This document shows positions 11,307-19,947 of a stretch of DNA of 35,332 nucleotides, in pieces (the stretch's first letter is position 1; each line of letters opens with the position of its first letter). The translations under genes and the position numbers were made by a program. The stretch is taken from the NCBI GenBank assembly GCA_018821435.1, contig JAHJME010000013.1, positions 1 to 35,332 of the forward strand, given 5' to 3'. Below the pieces are notes generated by a model. It made no database searches. It was given only the letters and a program-made list of their open reading frames with translations, and had not been told where the DNA came from. Origin of the DNA: Alphaproteobacteria bacterium (GTDB lineage Bacteria; Pseudomonadota; Alphaproteobacteria; Caulobacterales; Caulobacteraceae).

Positions 11307-11861
11307 ATGAAAAAAGCTCTCATCGCCGCGGCCTCCATGGCCGCCATCGCCGCCATCGCCCCCGCCGCCGCCCAAGCCCAGGACGCCGCCAGCAACGTCG
11401 GCGCCTATGTGAACCTGGGCCTGGCCCATGCCGACGCCGGTACGCCGAACTACGAGATCGTCGGCGGCCGCCTGGGCTACCGGTTCACGCCCTACCTGGG
11501 GATCGAAGGCGAACTCGCCACCGGCCTTCAGGGGTACACCTACCATGACGTCGGCGGCACGCCGGGCCTCGACGTGAAGACCAAGGTCGAACACCAGGCG
11601 GCCGCCTATGGCATCGGCTTCCTGCCCATCAGCCCCAGCACCGACCTCTTCGCTCGCGTCGGCTACGGCACGACGAAGATCAGCGGCAAGCTGCTGGGGA
11701 CCAAGGTCGCCGACGACGGCGAGTCGTGGAACTTCGGTGTCGGCGCCCAGCACTCGTTCGACGGGCTGAACGGCATCCGTATCGACTACACGCGCCAGGA
11801 ATTCACCAACAGCAGCGCCCACGCCAACGTGGTCGGCGCGTCCTACGTCCGCAAGTTCTAG
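11307..11861 (+). CDS. Outer-membrane beta-barrel (porin-like) protein
   Basis: The start is placed at the ATG at 11307, which gives a proper signal peptide (MKKALIAAASMAAIAAIAP, cleavage after AQA near residue 24). An upstream extension of the frame encodes an implausible basic stretch. The 184-residue product has alternating amphipathic strands (YVNLGLAHADA, IVGGRLGYRF, YLGIEGELATG, DLFARVGYGTTKISGK, IRIDYTRQEF) and ends in aromatic Phe (YVRKF), the signal for BAM insertion. It looks like an 8-stranded OmpA/Omp25-type barrel. Function is probably structural in the outer membrane. A strong terminator follows. Confidence 0.85.
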   Translation: MKKALIAAASMAAIAAIAPAAAQAQDAASNVGAYVNLGLAHADAGTPNYEIVGGRLGYRFTPYLGIEGELATGLQGYTYHDVGGTPGLDVKTKVEHQAAAYGIGFLPISPSTDLFARVGYGTTKISGKLLGTKVADDGESWNFGVGAQHSFDGLNGIRIDYTRQEFTNSSAHANVVGASYVRKF

Positions 11862-11925
11862 CGGCACGGGCTTTGGGCGCCGGCGCGCTCCCAGTCCCTC
11901 CAAGGACGCCGGCGCCTGAAGGGAA

Positions 11926-11953
11926 GGCCGCTCCGTTGCAGGAGCGGCCTTTT
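11926..11953 (+). terminator. Rho-independent terminator
   Basis: The perfect 9-base stem GGCCGCTCC (11926-11934) / GGAGCGGCC (11941-11949) has a 6-base loop and is followed by TTTT. It terminates the beta-barrel gene. Confidence 0.9.
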
Positions 11954-12011
11954 CCTTGACCCCATCCCGGCGCACGCCCAGGCTTGGCGAAACGCACAGG
12001 GAGACACCGCC

Positions 12012-12401
12012 ATGGACGAGGCCTTCTTCGTTCAACTCGCCCTTTCGGGGGGCGCCGTGGCGGTTCTGGTCGCCATCGCCGCCTGGGCCAGGATCGCCAA
12101 GCCGGCCGGTCCGCTGGACGAGCACAAGGCGCGCGGCATCCTCGAATACGAATTCCCCGGCCGTACGCTGGACGCCATCTGGGTCGCCTCGAACGGCGCC
12201 GGGGCGCTGGCGAAGTCCGGCGGCATGGCCCTGGTCATCTGTCAGGTGGGCGATGGGTTCGCGGCCCGCCAGATCCCCTGGGCGCAGGCCATCTCGGCCA
12301 GCTTCAAGAACGGCAAGCTGTGCGTCGACCTGACGGACATCTCCGCCCCGCGCGCCACGCTGTCCCTGCCGTCCTGGCCGCCGACGAACCTCGCCGCATG
12401 A
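12012..12401 (+). CDS. Small membrane-anchored protein of unknown function
   Basis: The 129-residue product has one N-terminal hydrophobic segment (about residues 8-28) and a soluble remainder of mixed alpha/beta character (ILEYEFPGRTLDAIWVASNG). AGGGAG precedes the ATG. Its TGA overlaps the ATG of the next gene (ATGA), so it is translationally coupled to the sterol desaturase-family protein and probably works with it. I recognise no domain. Confidence 0.75.
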   Translation: MDEAFFVQLALSGGAVAVLVAIAAWARIAKPAGPLDEHKARGILEYEFPGRTLDAIWVASNGAGALAKSGGMALVICQVGDGFAARQIPWAQAISASFKNGKLCVDLTDISAPRATLSLPSWPPTNLAA

Positions 12402-13330
12402 AGGCCGATTTCGACCCGGTCACGCTCGCGACGCCGTTCTTCATCCTCTCGATCATCCTGGAGATCGTCCTGGCCCGCCTGGGCAAGGCCGACGCGCGCT
12501 ACGAGCCCAAGGACACCGCCGTGTCGCTGGGCATGGGCCTGTTCTCCGGCGTGGCGGGCCTGCTGACGGCCGGCGTGGTCTTCGCCTGCACCCTGTGGGC
12601 CTACGAGCACCGGCTGTTCAATATCCCAATGACGGCGATCTGGGCCTGGGTGGCGGTCTTTCTGCTGGAGGACCTGACCTACTACTGGTTCCACCGGATC
12701 AGCCACGAGCGGCGGTTCTGGTGGGCCGCCCACGTCAACCACCACTCCAGCCAGCACTACAACCTGTCCACGGCGCTCCGGCAGACCTGGACCGGCGGCG
12801 TGGCGGGCACCTGGGCGCTTTGGCTGCCGCTGGCGTTCCTGGGCTTCCCGCCGGCGATTATCGCCATCCAGAAGGGGATCAGCCTCGTCTATCAGTACTG
12901 GATCCACACCGAGGCGATCAAAAAGACGCCGCGCTGGTTCGAGGCGGTGTTCAACACGCCGTCGCACCACCGGGTCCACCACGCGCGCAACGCCGTCTAC
13001 CTGGACCGCAACTACGCCGGCATCCTGATCGTCTGGGACAAGCTGTTCGGCACCTTCCAGCCCGAGCTGGACGCCGAGCCATGCCGCTATGGACTGGTGA
13101 AGAACATGGCGACCTTCAACATCCTGCGGGTGGCCTTCCACGAGTGGATCGGCATGGCCGCCGACGTGGTCCGCCACCCCCGCCACGCCCTGGGCTACAT
13201 CTTCGGCCCGCCCGGCTGGAGCCACGACGGCAGCCGCGAGACCAGCGCGATGATCAAGGCGCGGTCTAATCCCGTAGAAGCGGCAGGGACAACCCGCTCA
13301 CCGGCCGGGCCCCAAGGATCTCGCGCCTGA
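12398..13330 (+). CDS. Sterol desaturase / fatty acid hydroxylase family protein
   Basis: The ATG at 12398 overlaps the previous stop as ATGA and begins MKADFDPVTLATPFF; the open frame runs further upstream but only as an antisense-like extension. The 310-residue protein has several membrane segments and the histidine clusters of the di-iron family: FHRISHE, HVNHHSSQHYN and HRVHHARN. These enzymes use O2 to hydroxylate or desaturate lipids such as sterols, hopanoids or carotenoids. The substrate is not evident. The last 21 codons overlap the convergent nrtR-like gene by 65 bases, and the tail after FGPPGWSHDGS is Pro/Ser-rich and probably not conserved. Confidence 0.92.
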   Translation: MKADFDPVTLATPFFILSIILEIVLARLGKADARYEPKDTAVSLGMGLFSGVAGLLTAGVVFACTLWAYEHRLFNIPMTAIWAWVAVFLLEDLTYYWFHRISHERRFWWAAHVNHHSSQHYNLSTALRQTWTGGVAGTWALWLPLAFLGFPPAIIAIQKGISLVYQYWIHTEAIKKTPRWFEAVFNTPSHHRVHHARNAVYLDRNYAGILIVWDKLFGTFQPELDAEPCRYGLVKNMATFNILRVAFHEWIGMAADVVRHPRHALGYIFGPPGWSHDGSRETSAMIKARSNPVEAAGTTRSPAGPQGSRA

Positions 13331-14228
13331 AGCGGAACAGTTCGGCGGGGCGCCCCCCCGTCTCCGCGTCCAGGCGGCCCAGGCCCTCGACCAGTTCGGC
13401 GCGTTCCAGGGCGCGGCGGAAGTTCTGCTTGTGCAGCGGGACCCCGGCGATGGCCTCGACGGTGCGCTGCAGGGCCGAGAGGGTGAAGGCGTCCGGCATC
13501 AGCTCGAACACCACCGGGCGGTACTTCAGCTTGCCCCGCAGCCGGCCCAGGGCCGTCGCCAGAATCCGCCGGTGGTCGGAGATCATCGTCTCGCCGACAG
13601 CGGCGACCAGGGCGTCGGTACGGACCGGGGCGGCCTCGTCGCGGTCGCGGGCGGCTTCCTGGACCAGACCGGCCTCGTAGAGCAGCTCATAGCGCTCCAG
13701 CACCCGCTCCTCGTTCCACGGCGCGCCGTCCAGGGCGAACAGCAGGCGCGCGCGGGCCAGCTTCTGGGCGTCGTTGCCGGCCCAGGTGCGAAGCGCCGTC
13801 TCGATGGCGTCGAACGCGCCCGGGCGACCGGCGCGCCAGTCCTCCCAGGGGAAAATCCGCGACCAGGGCCGCCACTCACTGCCGGCGAAATGAGTGTCGA
13901 CCGCCGCCGGGGCCAGGGCCAGGTAGCCCACAGAGATCACCCGGGCCGCCGCGTCGCCGCCGCCCAGGTCGGCCAGGGGCGCGTCGCGGCCCTTGTCGCC
14001 GAAGGTGTAGAGCTGTTCGACATAGCCCAGGTCGAACCGGGTCTGCTCGGTCACGAACGCTCTGAGCGCCAGTTCGAAGGTGCGGTGGCCGTCCGGGTCG
14101 AACGGGCCGAAGGGCAGGCCGGTCAGGTCGCCGGTGGCGCTCTGCTGGCGCACGGTCAGGGCCACGGCCTCGCCGTCGCGGATCGCCACGACAACGGCCG
14201 ACAATCCGATGACCAGGGAGCTGTTCAT
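13266..14228 (-). CDS. NrtR-like NAD regulator (Nudix domain plus winged helix)
   Basis: The 320-residue product has an N-terminal Nudix-like fold (VVVAIRDGEAVALTVRQQ, then LPFGPFDPDGHRTFELALRAFV). The Nudix catalytic box is degenerate: the GX5EX7REUXEEXGU residues are absent. A C-terminal winged-helix region includes FTLSALQRTVEAIAG and LHKQNFRRALE, typical of NrtR regulators, which repress NAD biosynthesis genes in response to ADP-ribose. Loss of the catalytic box fits a sensor rather than an enzyme. The start ATG overlaps the stop of the upstream HD gene (ATGA). The 3' end overlaps the sterol desaturase gene convergently. Confidence 0.8.
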   Translation of the reverse strand: MNSSLVIGLSAVVVAIRDGEAVALTVRQQSATGDLTGLPFGPFDPDGHRTFELALRAFVTEQTRFDLGYVEQLYTFGDKGRDAPLADLGGGDAAARVISVGYLALAPAAVDTHFAGSEWRPWSRIFPWEDWRAGRPGAFDAIETALRTWAGNDAQKLARARLLFALDGAPWNEERVLERYELLYEAGLVQEAARDRDEAAPVRTDALVAAVGETMISDHRRILATALGRLRGKLKYRPVVFELMPDAFTLSALQRTVEAIAGVPLHKQNFRRALERAELVEGLGRLDAETGGRPAELFRFRREILGARPVSGLSLPLLRD

Positions 14229-14869
14229 TCGGTGTCGAACGCCTGGGCGTGCGGCGTATAGCCGGCGGCGTCGGACAGCACCTCGAAGCGGCGCACGTAG
14301 TGGGCCTGGGCGTCGAACGGCGCCTGCGGGTCGATCTTCAGGTTGTAGCCGGCCGGCGGGGCGCCGAAGATCTCCAGCGCCTCGGCCTGGTTGAAGCCCG
14401 CCAGCTGGGTCGCCTCGAAAAACGCGCAGGCGCGGTCGGCCTGCTTAATCAGTTTCTTGATCGCCAGCGGCGTCTTGGCCGGGATGCCGAAGCGGGTGTG
14501 GATGGCGTTCTCCAGCCGCTCCTCGAACAGTTTGTAGTCCACGCCCAGCGCCGCCTTGAACGGGCTGATCATGTCGCCGATCACATATTCCGAGGCGTCG
14601 TGCAGCAGCGCCGCCAACCGCCAGCGCGGTTCGACGTCGGGCTGGATGTGAGCGACGATCTCCTCGACCACCACCGAATGCTGGGCCACCGAAAACGCGT
14701 GCTCGCCGATCGTCTGGCCGTTCCAGCGGGCCACGCGGGCCAGGCCGTGGGCGATATCCTCGATCTCGATATCCATCGGCGACGGGTCGAGCAGGTCCAG
14801 CCGGCGGCCGGAGAGCATCCGCTGCCAGGCCCGGGGCGCCTCATTCGTGCGACGCAGCCCTTTCCTCAC
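14225..14869 (-). CDS. HD-domain hydrolase (YfbR-like nucleotidase family)
   Basis: The HD signature is clear: GEHAFSVAQHSVVV, then LAALLHDASEYVIGDMISP, and LIKQADRACAFFEA further on. This matches HD hydrolases related to YfbR, a 5'-deoxynucleotidase. The GTG at 14869 is chosen as start because GGAAGGA lies 8 bases upstream; a TTG at 14920 would add 17 residues with no good ribosome site. The conserved RAWQRMLSGRRLDLLDPSP follows soon after the GTG. It is coupled to the NrtR-like gene by a 4-base overlap, suggesting a nucleotide or NAD-related role. Product length is 214 residues. Confidence 0.85.
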   Translation of the reverse strand: MRKGLRRTNEAPRAWQRMLSGRRLDLLDPSPMDIEIEDIAHGLARVARWNGQTIGEHAFSVAQHSVVVEEIVAHIQPDVEPRWRLAALLHDASEYVIGDMISPFKAALGVDYKLFEERLENAIHTRFGIPAKTPLAIKKLIKQADRACAFFEATQLAGFNQAEALEIFGAPPAGYNLKIDPQAPFDAQAHYVRRFEVLSDAAGYTPHAQAFDTE

Positions 14870-14913
14870 CCGCGCATTCCTTCCACTGTCGAGGTCGTGA
14901 ACTGGCCCAGGGA

Positions 14914-14927
14914 CTGACAAAGATCAA
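14914..14927. promoter_or_regulatory. FixK/FNR-like box upstream of the universal stress gene
   Basis: CTGAC-AAAG-ATCAA matches the FixK/FNR consensus TTGAY-N4-RTCAA with one mismatch (first base). It lies about 58 bases from the centre to the ATG at 14979, leaving room for activation from near position -41. Universal stress proteins are frequent members of low-oxygen FixK/FNR regulons. The site is also just upstream of the minus-strand HD gene. Confidence 0.6.
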
Positions 14928-14978
14928 TCCGGGTCGGATCACCTTACGTGATGATGGGGCGGGAAGAAGGATGCACAC

Positions 14979-15791
14979 ATGAGCTGGGCTCGGATCTTGG
15001 CGCCGCTGTCGGGCGGGCAGGGCGACGCCGCCACGGTGGCGGCCGCGGCGATGATCGCCAAACCCTTCGGGGCCGAGCTGGCCTGCGTCTACACCCCCGC
15101 CGACGTCGCCGACGTCATGCCCTGGATGGGCGAGGGGTTCCTGGGCGGCGTGCAGACCACCGCGCTGGAGTCGCTGAAGGAGGCCACTGCCGTCGGCGAG
15201 GCCAACGCCCGCAAGGCCGCCGACAGCGCGAAGTACGCCAAGAGCCAGTTCATCTCGCTGCAGACGCCGGTCTGGGCCGGGCTGTCGGCCGAGAGCCGCC
15301 TGTCGGACGTGGTGGTCTTCACCACCGACCCGGCGCGCGGCCGCGGTCCGCTGGCGGAAGCGTTTCAGCAGATGGTCGCCGACGAACAGCGGCCGGTGCT
15401 GATCGCTCGCGAGGGGCTGAAGGTCGGCGGCGTCGTCGCCGTGGCCTGGGACGGCGGCAAGGAGGCCAGCCGCGCGGCGCGCCTGGCCATGCCGCTGCTG
15501 GAGAAGGCGTCCGGCGTGGTGATCATCGCCGCGCCGAAGGCTAGCTCGCGCACGTTCGATCCGGCCCGGCTGCAGAGCTATTACGCGGCGCGGGGCGTGA
15601 AGTCGGAAATCCAGCTTCTGACCGACAGCGGCGACGCCGCGCCGGCGATCTTGCACGCGGCAGCGGCGGCCAGCGCGGACATTCTGGTGGCCGGCGCCTT
15701 CGGCCACCCCCGGCTCCAGGAATTCATCTTCGGCGGAACCACTCGCACGCTGCTGAACTCTGACAGCCCAAGCCTGTTTCTATCCCACTAA
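14979..15791 (+). CDS. Universal stress protein (UspA family)
   Basis: The 270-residue product contains tandem Usp-like halves. The N-terminal half starts WARILAPLSGGQGDAATVAAAAMIA; the second has VAVAWDGGKEASRAARLAMPLL and a C-terminal ATP-binding-like segment GAFGHPRLQEFIFGGTTRTLL, matching the GX2GX9G(S/T) pattern. Tandem Usp proteins respond to low oxygen, starvation or oxidative stress, binding ATP in some cases. A FixK/FNR-like box lies upstream. The next gene follows 31 bases later on the same strand and is likely co-transcribed. Confidence 0.9.
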   Translation: MSWARILAPLSGGQGDAATVAAAAMIAKPFGAELACVYTPADVADVMPWMGEGFLGGVQTTALESLKEATAVGEANARKAADSAKYAKSQFISLQTPVWAGLSAESRLSDVVVFTTDPARGRGPLAEAFQQMVADEQRPVLIAREGLKVGGVVAVAWDGGKEASRAARLAMPLLEKASGVVIIAAPKASSRTFDPARLQSYYAARGVKSEIQLLTDSGDAAPAILHAAAAASADILVAGAFGHPRLQEFIFGGTTRTLLNSDSPSLFLSH

Positions 15792-15822
15792 GTGATTATC
15801 TGACCTGCCAGGAGGTGACGTC

Positions 15823-16197
15823 ATGTCCTTGTCGCGCATCGTGATGCGGCTCGCCCGCAACCCCGGAACGGAGTTCGCCGGCGGAGACGACCACCGGGGT
15901 TATTCGCTGACCGCGCCGCTGACGCCGGACGGGATGCTGGACGAGGCGGCCTACGGCAAGGCGCGTGACGCCTGCACCGTGCGCCGGTTCGCGCCGGACG
16001 AGGATCCGGTCGACGGCCGCCTGGCGCGCAAGGGCCAGCGCTGGTTCTTCGACTATGACGACGAGGACGAGGCCGACGACGAGCCGGTCCATCGCCTGGG
16101 CCAGCACAAGTTCGCCGTGGGCGAGTACGTCACCGTCACCGACGAGGATGGCCGCCCGCTGACCTATAAGGTGGTCGAGGTGCAGCCGGCCGTCTGA
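15823..16197 (+). CDS. Conserved small protein, unknown function
   Basis: The 124-residue product has a very strong ribosome site (CCAGGAGGTGACGTC before ATG). It is soluble and mixed in charge, with an acidic stretch FFDYDDEDEADDEP (about residues 74-87) and a C-terminal beta-rich segment KFAVGEYVTVTDEDGRPLTYKVVEVQ. No signal peptide, membrane segment or recognised catalytic motif is present. It sits immediately after the universal stress gene and is presumably part of the same FixK/FNR-type response. Confidence 0.75.
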   Translation: MSLSRIVMRLARNPGTEFAGGDDHRGYSLTAPLTPDGMLDEAAYGKARDACTVRRFAPDEDPVDGRLARKGQRWFFDYDDEDEADDEPVHRLGQHKFAVGEYVTVTDEDGRPLTYKVVEVQPAV

Positions 16198-16231
16198 CTG
16201 GTGTCGGCCGCACGCGGCACCTGGCGGGGCG

Positions 16232-17029
16232 TCAGACCCCGCCGTTCTTCCGGACCAGCTTCTTCACGTCCGGATAGAGGTCGCCGCCGTCGGGGCCTTC
16301 GGACTTCGACTTCACGACCGCGACGGTGATCGGGCCGCGCTTGGGGCCGCCGGCTTCGTAGCCGACGAACCGATAGCCCTCCGGCAGGTCGTCGCCGGTG
16401 TAGAGGAACGTGGCGCGCACGCCGCGCTTCTCCGGGTTGAACGCCTCGCCGCGCAGGCGCACGTCGCGGCGCATCCGCACAGTGGCGCCGTCGTTGCCGG
16501 CGTCGATGGTGATCGGGCCGACCTTCACATTGGCGGTGTCGTCGCGGTCGTTCGCGACCACGTGGATGCCGGGCAGGTTGACCCGGGTGGTGCCGTGGCC
16601 CTCGGTAACGACGCCGGTGTCGCGGTCCTTTTCGTCGAGCCGGATATCTACGGTCACCCCCTTGGTGTCGTCGGCCGCTTCCTTGGCCGCTCTGGCGGCG
16701 TCCTTCGCGGCTTCGCCGCTCGCCTTCGCCGGCGCTTCGCCCTTAGGGGTCTGTGGGTGCGGCGCGCCGCGATTGGCCAGCAGATTGGTCTCGATGGCCG
16801 ACAAGGTGGCGTCGGGACTTCCCGTCACCGACACCAGTTGCAGCGTCACCTCGGCGCCGCCCTCATTGACGTAGGTGCAGGCCTTGCCGTCCGGCGCGAC
16901 CGCCGTGCGGGTGAGGTCGCCTTGGGTCGGGGGGCAGTCCAGCGCGGCGCGGGCGGCGGGGACCTTCGGGCCGCACGCCGCGGCGGTCAGGGCCAGGGCC
17001 GAGGCGGCGACGAGATATAGCGGCTTCAT
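16232..17029 (-). CDS. Putative lipoprotein, unknown function
   Basis: The 265-residue product begins with a lipoprotein-type signal peptide (YLVAASALALTAAAC, cysteine at residue 19). The mature part has a charged Ala/Lys-rich helix-like linker (about residues 95-123: KASGEAAKDAARAAKEAADD) and a beta-rich C-terminal half (VTVDIRLDEKDRDTGVV through RMRRDVRLRGEAF). It is probably periplasmic, tethered to a membrane. I recognise no domain. Its ribosome site lies in the 3' arm of a hairpin (17036-17072) that also ends in TTTT at the ATG. Confidence 0.75.
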   Translation of the reverse strand: MKPLYLVAASALALTAAACGPKVPAARAALDCPPTQGDLTRTAVAPDGKACTYVNEGGAEVTLQLVSVTGSPDATLSAIETNLLANRGAPHPQTPKGEAPAKASGEAAKDAARAAKEAADDTKGVTVDIRLDEKDRDTGVVTEGHGTTRVNLPGIHVVANDRDDTANVKVGPITIDAGNDGATVRMRRDVRLRGEAFNPEKRGVRATFLYTGDDLPEGYRFVGYEAGGPKRGPITVAVVKSKSEGPDGGDLYPDVKKLVRKNGGV

Positions 17030-17035
17030 GGAAAA

Positions 17036-17072
17036 GGGCTCCGTCCGTTCCTGTAAAAGGTGGTCGGAGCCC
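17036..17072 (-). promoter_or_regulatory. Hairpin covering the lipoprotein ribosome site
   Basis: Perfect 8-base arms GGGCTCCG (17036-17043) and CGGAGCCC (17065-17072) flank a 21-base loop. On the minus strand the second arm contains GGAG about 9 bases before the lipoprotein ATG and is followed by TTTT. It could be a terminator or a structure that masks translation initiation. Confidence 0.5.
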
Positions 17073-17076
17073 TTCG

Positions 17077-17096
17077 AAAAGGCGAGTGAATTCGCC
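17077..17096 (-). terminator. Likely terminator of the MoxR gene
   Basis: Read on the minus strand, GGCGA pairs with TCGCC across ATTCAC and is followed by TTTT (17080-17077). A further perfect 7-base stem AACGCCC/GGGCGTT (17099-17120) overlaps the moxR stop codon. Together they separate moxR from the lipoprotein gene. Confidence 0.6.
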
Positions 17097-17118
17097 GTAA
17101 CGCCCGGAAGAAAGGGCG

Positions 17119-17991
<873 letters not shown>

Positions 17992-18140
17992 CTAGGCTCC
18001 CCGCGCGGGCTCCATGCCCACGTTCGAACAGTTGTTTGTCTGAGGGCAACCTATAGCCCTGTACCGGATGTTCAAGCGCGATCACGCCGCCGTTAGGGCA
18101 GGGGCGGACCCATTGCCGGAAGGGGAGACGCGGAATAGTC

Positions 18141-18875
18141 GTGGGTGACGCTGTCGCGACCACGGGACCGAATGCCTTGAACCTGGCGATCCTTCAGGCG
18201 CGCATGACCTCCAGCCGGCTGCCCGGCAAGGTGATGGCGCCCGTGCTGGGCCAGCCGATGATTGGCCGCCAGCTGGAGCGGCTGGGCCGGTCCGCGCGCA
18301 TCGGCCGCATCGTCGTGGCCACCAGCCTCGACGCCAGCGACGATCCCCTGGCCGGCTACGTCGAGGGCCTGGGCCACCTCGTGTTCCGCGGCTCGCTCGG
18401 CGACGTGCTGGGCCGGTTCGGCGGGGCGATGGCGCTGGTCCCCGACGCCGACACAGTGGTGCGCCTGACCGCCGACTGCCCCCTGGCCGACTGGACGGTG
18501 ATCGACGCCACCATCGACCGCCGCGTCGAGGCCGGCGCGGACTACGCCAGCAACACGCCGGCGGCGCGCACCTATCCGCATGGCCTGGACGTCGAGGTGA
18601 TGACCCGCGCGGCGCTGGAGCAGGCCTGCCGCGAGGCCGCCGAGCCCTATGAGCGCGAGCACGTGACGCCGTTCATCTATCGGCGGCCCGACCGGTTCCG
18701 CCTGGCCTACCTCTCGCAACCGGTCTCGCTGGCCCATCTGCGCTGGACGGTGGACCTGCCGGAGGACCTGGCGTTCGTCCGCGACGTCTACGAACACCTC
18801 TATCCGGGGAAGCCCGACTTCACGACAGACGACGTGGTCGCGCTCGCGCGCAACAGTTCCGGAGCCGCCGCATGA
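18141..18875 (+). CDS. SpsF-type cytidylyltransferase for flagellin sugar
   Basis: The product is about 244 residues with the nucleotidyltransferase motif ILQARMTSSRLPGKVM near its start (residues 16-31), GQPMIGRQLERL, RLTADCPL (about residue 110) and YPHGLDVEVM. This pattern is COG1861/SpsF, which activates nonulosonic or related sugars as CMP derivatives. It overlaps pseH by ATGA, so it likely provides the CMP-pseudaminic acid step (PseF role; FlmC in Caulobacter). It lacks the RGGSKRIP motif of classical NeuA/PseF, so the exact substrate is inferred from context. The GTG start at 18141 is likely, but an in-frame TTG at 18177 would start right before the conserved motif. Confidence 0.8.
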   Translation: MGDAVATTGPNALNLAILQARMTSSRLPGKVMAPVLGQPMIGRQLERLGRSARIGRIVVATSLDASDDPLAGYVEGLGHLVFRGSLGDVLGRFGGAMALVPDADTVVRLTADCPLADWTVIDATIDRRVEAGADYASNTPAARTYPHGLDVEVMTRAALEQACREAAEPYEREHVTPFIYRRPDRFRLAYLSQPVSLAHLRWTVDLPEDLAFVRDVYEHLYPGKPDFTTDDVVALARNSSGAAA

Positions 18876-19435
18876 GCGCGCCAGACATCGCCCTGCGGCT
18901 GGTCGAGGCCAGCGACAAGGACCAGCTCCGCATCTGGCGGAACCTGCCCGAGATCTCGGCCTGGATGTACAGCGACCACGCGATCTCCGCAGCCGAGCAC
19001 GAGCACTGGTTCAACGCGGCGATGGCCGACCCGGCGCGCAAGTACTGGATCATCCAGGTGGACGGCCGGCCGGTCGGGCTGGCCAACCTCTACGACATCG
19101 CACCTGCGCACCGGAAATGCGCCTGGGCCTACTACCTGGCCGACGGCTCGACCCGAGGCAAAGGCGTCGGCGCCTTCGTCGAGTTCAAGGTCATCGAGCA
19201 CGTCTTCGTCGACCATGGCCTCAACAAGCTGTGCTGCGAGGTGCTGATCGGTAACGAGGCCGTCTGGAAGCTGCACGAATCGTTCGGCTTCAAGCGTGAG
19301 GCCTTGCTCCGGGCTCACGTCTGGAAGAACGGCCAGCCGATGGACGTGGTCGGCCTGGGCCTGCTGGCGGAGGACTGGGCGGCGCAACGGCCCGAGAGCC
19401 TGCGCCGCCTCAGGGACAAGGGCTTCGACCTCTAA
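18872..19435 (+). CDS. pseH: PseH-like N-acetyltransferase (FlmH)
   Basis: This 187-residue GNAT protein has the PseH arrangement: LRLVEASDKDQLRIWRNLPE, EHEHWFNAAMADPARKYWII, and the acetyl-CoA motif GSTRGKGVGAFVEFKVIEHV, followed by NKLCCEVLIGNEAVWKLHESFGF. PseH acetylates UDP-4-amino-4,6-dideoxy-N-acetyl-beta-L-altrosamine on the route to pseudaminic acid, the sugar attached to flagellin in Caulobacter, where the gene is called flmH and lies in the flagellin locus. It is coupled to the cytidylyltransferase by a 4-base overlap. The remaining pse genes are not in this window. Confidence 0.9.
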   Translation: MSAPDIALRLVEASDKDQLRIWRNLPEISAWMYSDHAISAAEHEHWFNAAMADPARKYWIIQVDGRPVGLANLYDIAPAHRKCAWAYYLADGSTRGKGVGAFVEFKVIEHVFVDHGLNKLCCEVLIGNEAVWKLHESFGFKREALLRAHVWKNGQPMDVVGLGLLAEDWAAQRPESLRRLRDKGFDL

Positions 19436-19887
19436 GGCTTCGGCTTCGCGTAGCCGAGGTCCCGCAGGTCGGCGTCATCGACCGACTTGGACTCGAAGTT
19501 GGTGACGTCGTCCTCGCCGCCCTCGACCGACAGCGCGTCGCCGCTCTCGTCCAGGCCGTCGATATCCGAGGCGGCCACGCGGGCTTCGTCGAACCCGTCC
19601 TCGGGACCCTGGCCGTCCAGGTCGTCCTCACGCTCGGCGGCGCCCGCCCGATAGTCGAGCTCGTGATCCTCTTCGGTGTCGTTGTCGTCGATGGCGTCGG
19701 GATCGAACTCGTCGGCGTCCAGCGCCAGCGCTTCGTCCTCGTCGCGGTCGCCGTCCAGCTGGGTCAGGTCCTCGACCTGCGGCAGTTCCTCGAACGTGCG
19801 TTCCTCGCCCAGGCCGGACTCGTCATCCAGCAGGGCGTCGTAGGCCTCGGCGCCGTCCTGGCCGTCGAGGTCGGGGGATTCGGACAT
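19432..19887 (-). CDS. Highly acidic protein, unknown function
   Basis: The 151-residue product is extremely rich in Asp and Glu (for example DGDRDEDEALALDADEFD) and has few basic residues until its extreme C-terminus (AKPKP). It has no signal peptide or hydrophobic segment, so it should be cytoplasmic and largely disordered. GAGGAG precedes the ATG. It is convergent with pseH, overlapping it by 4 bases, and follows flmG on the same strand. Nothing in it indicates a flagellar role beyond location. Confidence 0.7.
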   Translation of the reverse strand: MSESPDLDGQDGAEAYDALLDDESGLGEERTFEELPQVEDLTQLDGDRDEDEALALDADEFDPDAIDDNDTEEDHELDYRAGAAEREDDLDGQGPEDGFDEARVAASDIDGLDESGDALSVEGGEDDVTNFESKSVDDADLRDLGYAKPKP

Positions 19888-19947
19888 CTCAGGGCTCCTC
19901 GCGTCTCGCGCCGTGACGGCGCCTGCGCGATCAATCCCTGGGGGCGA

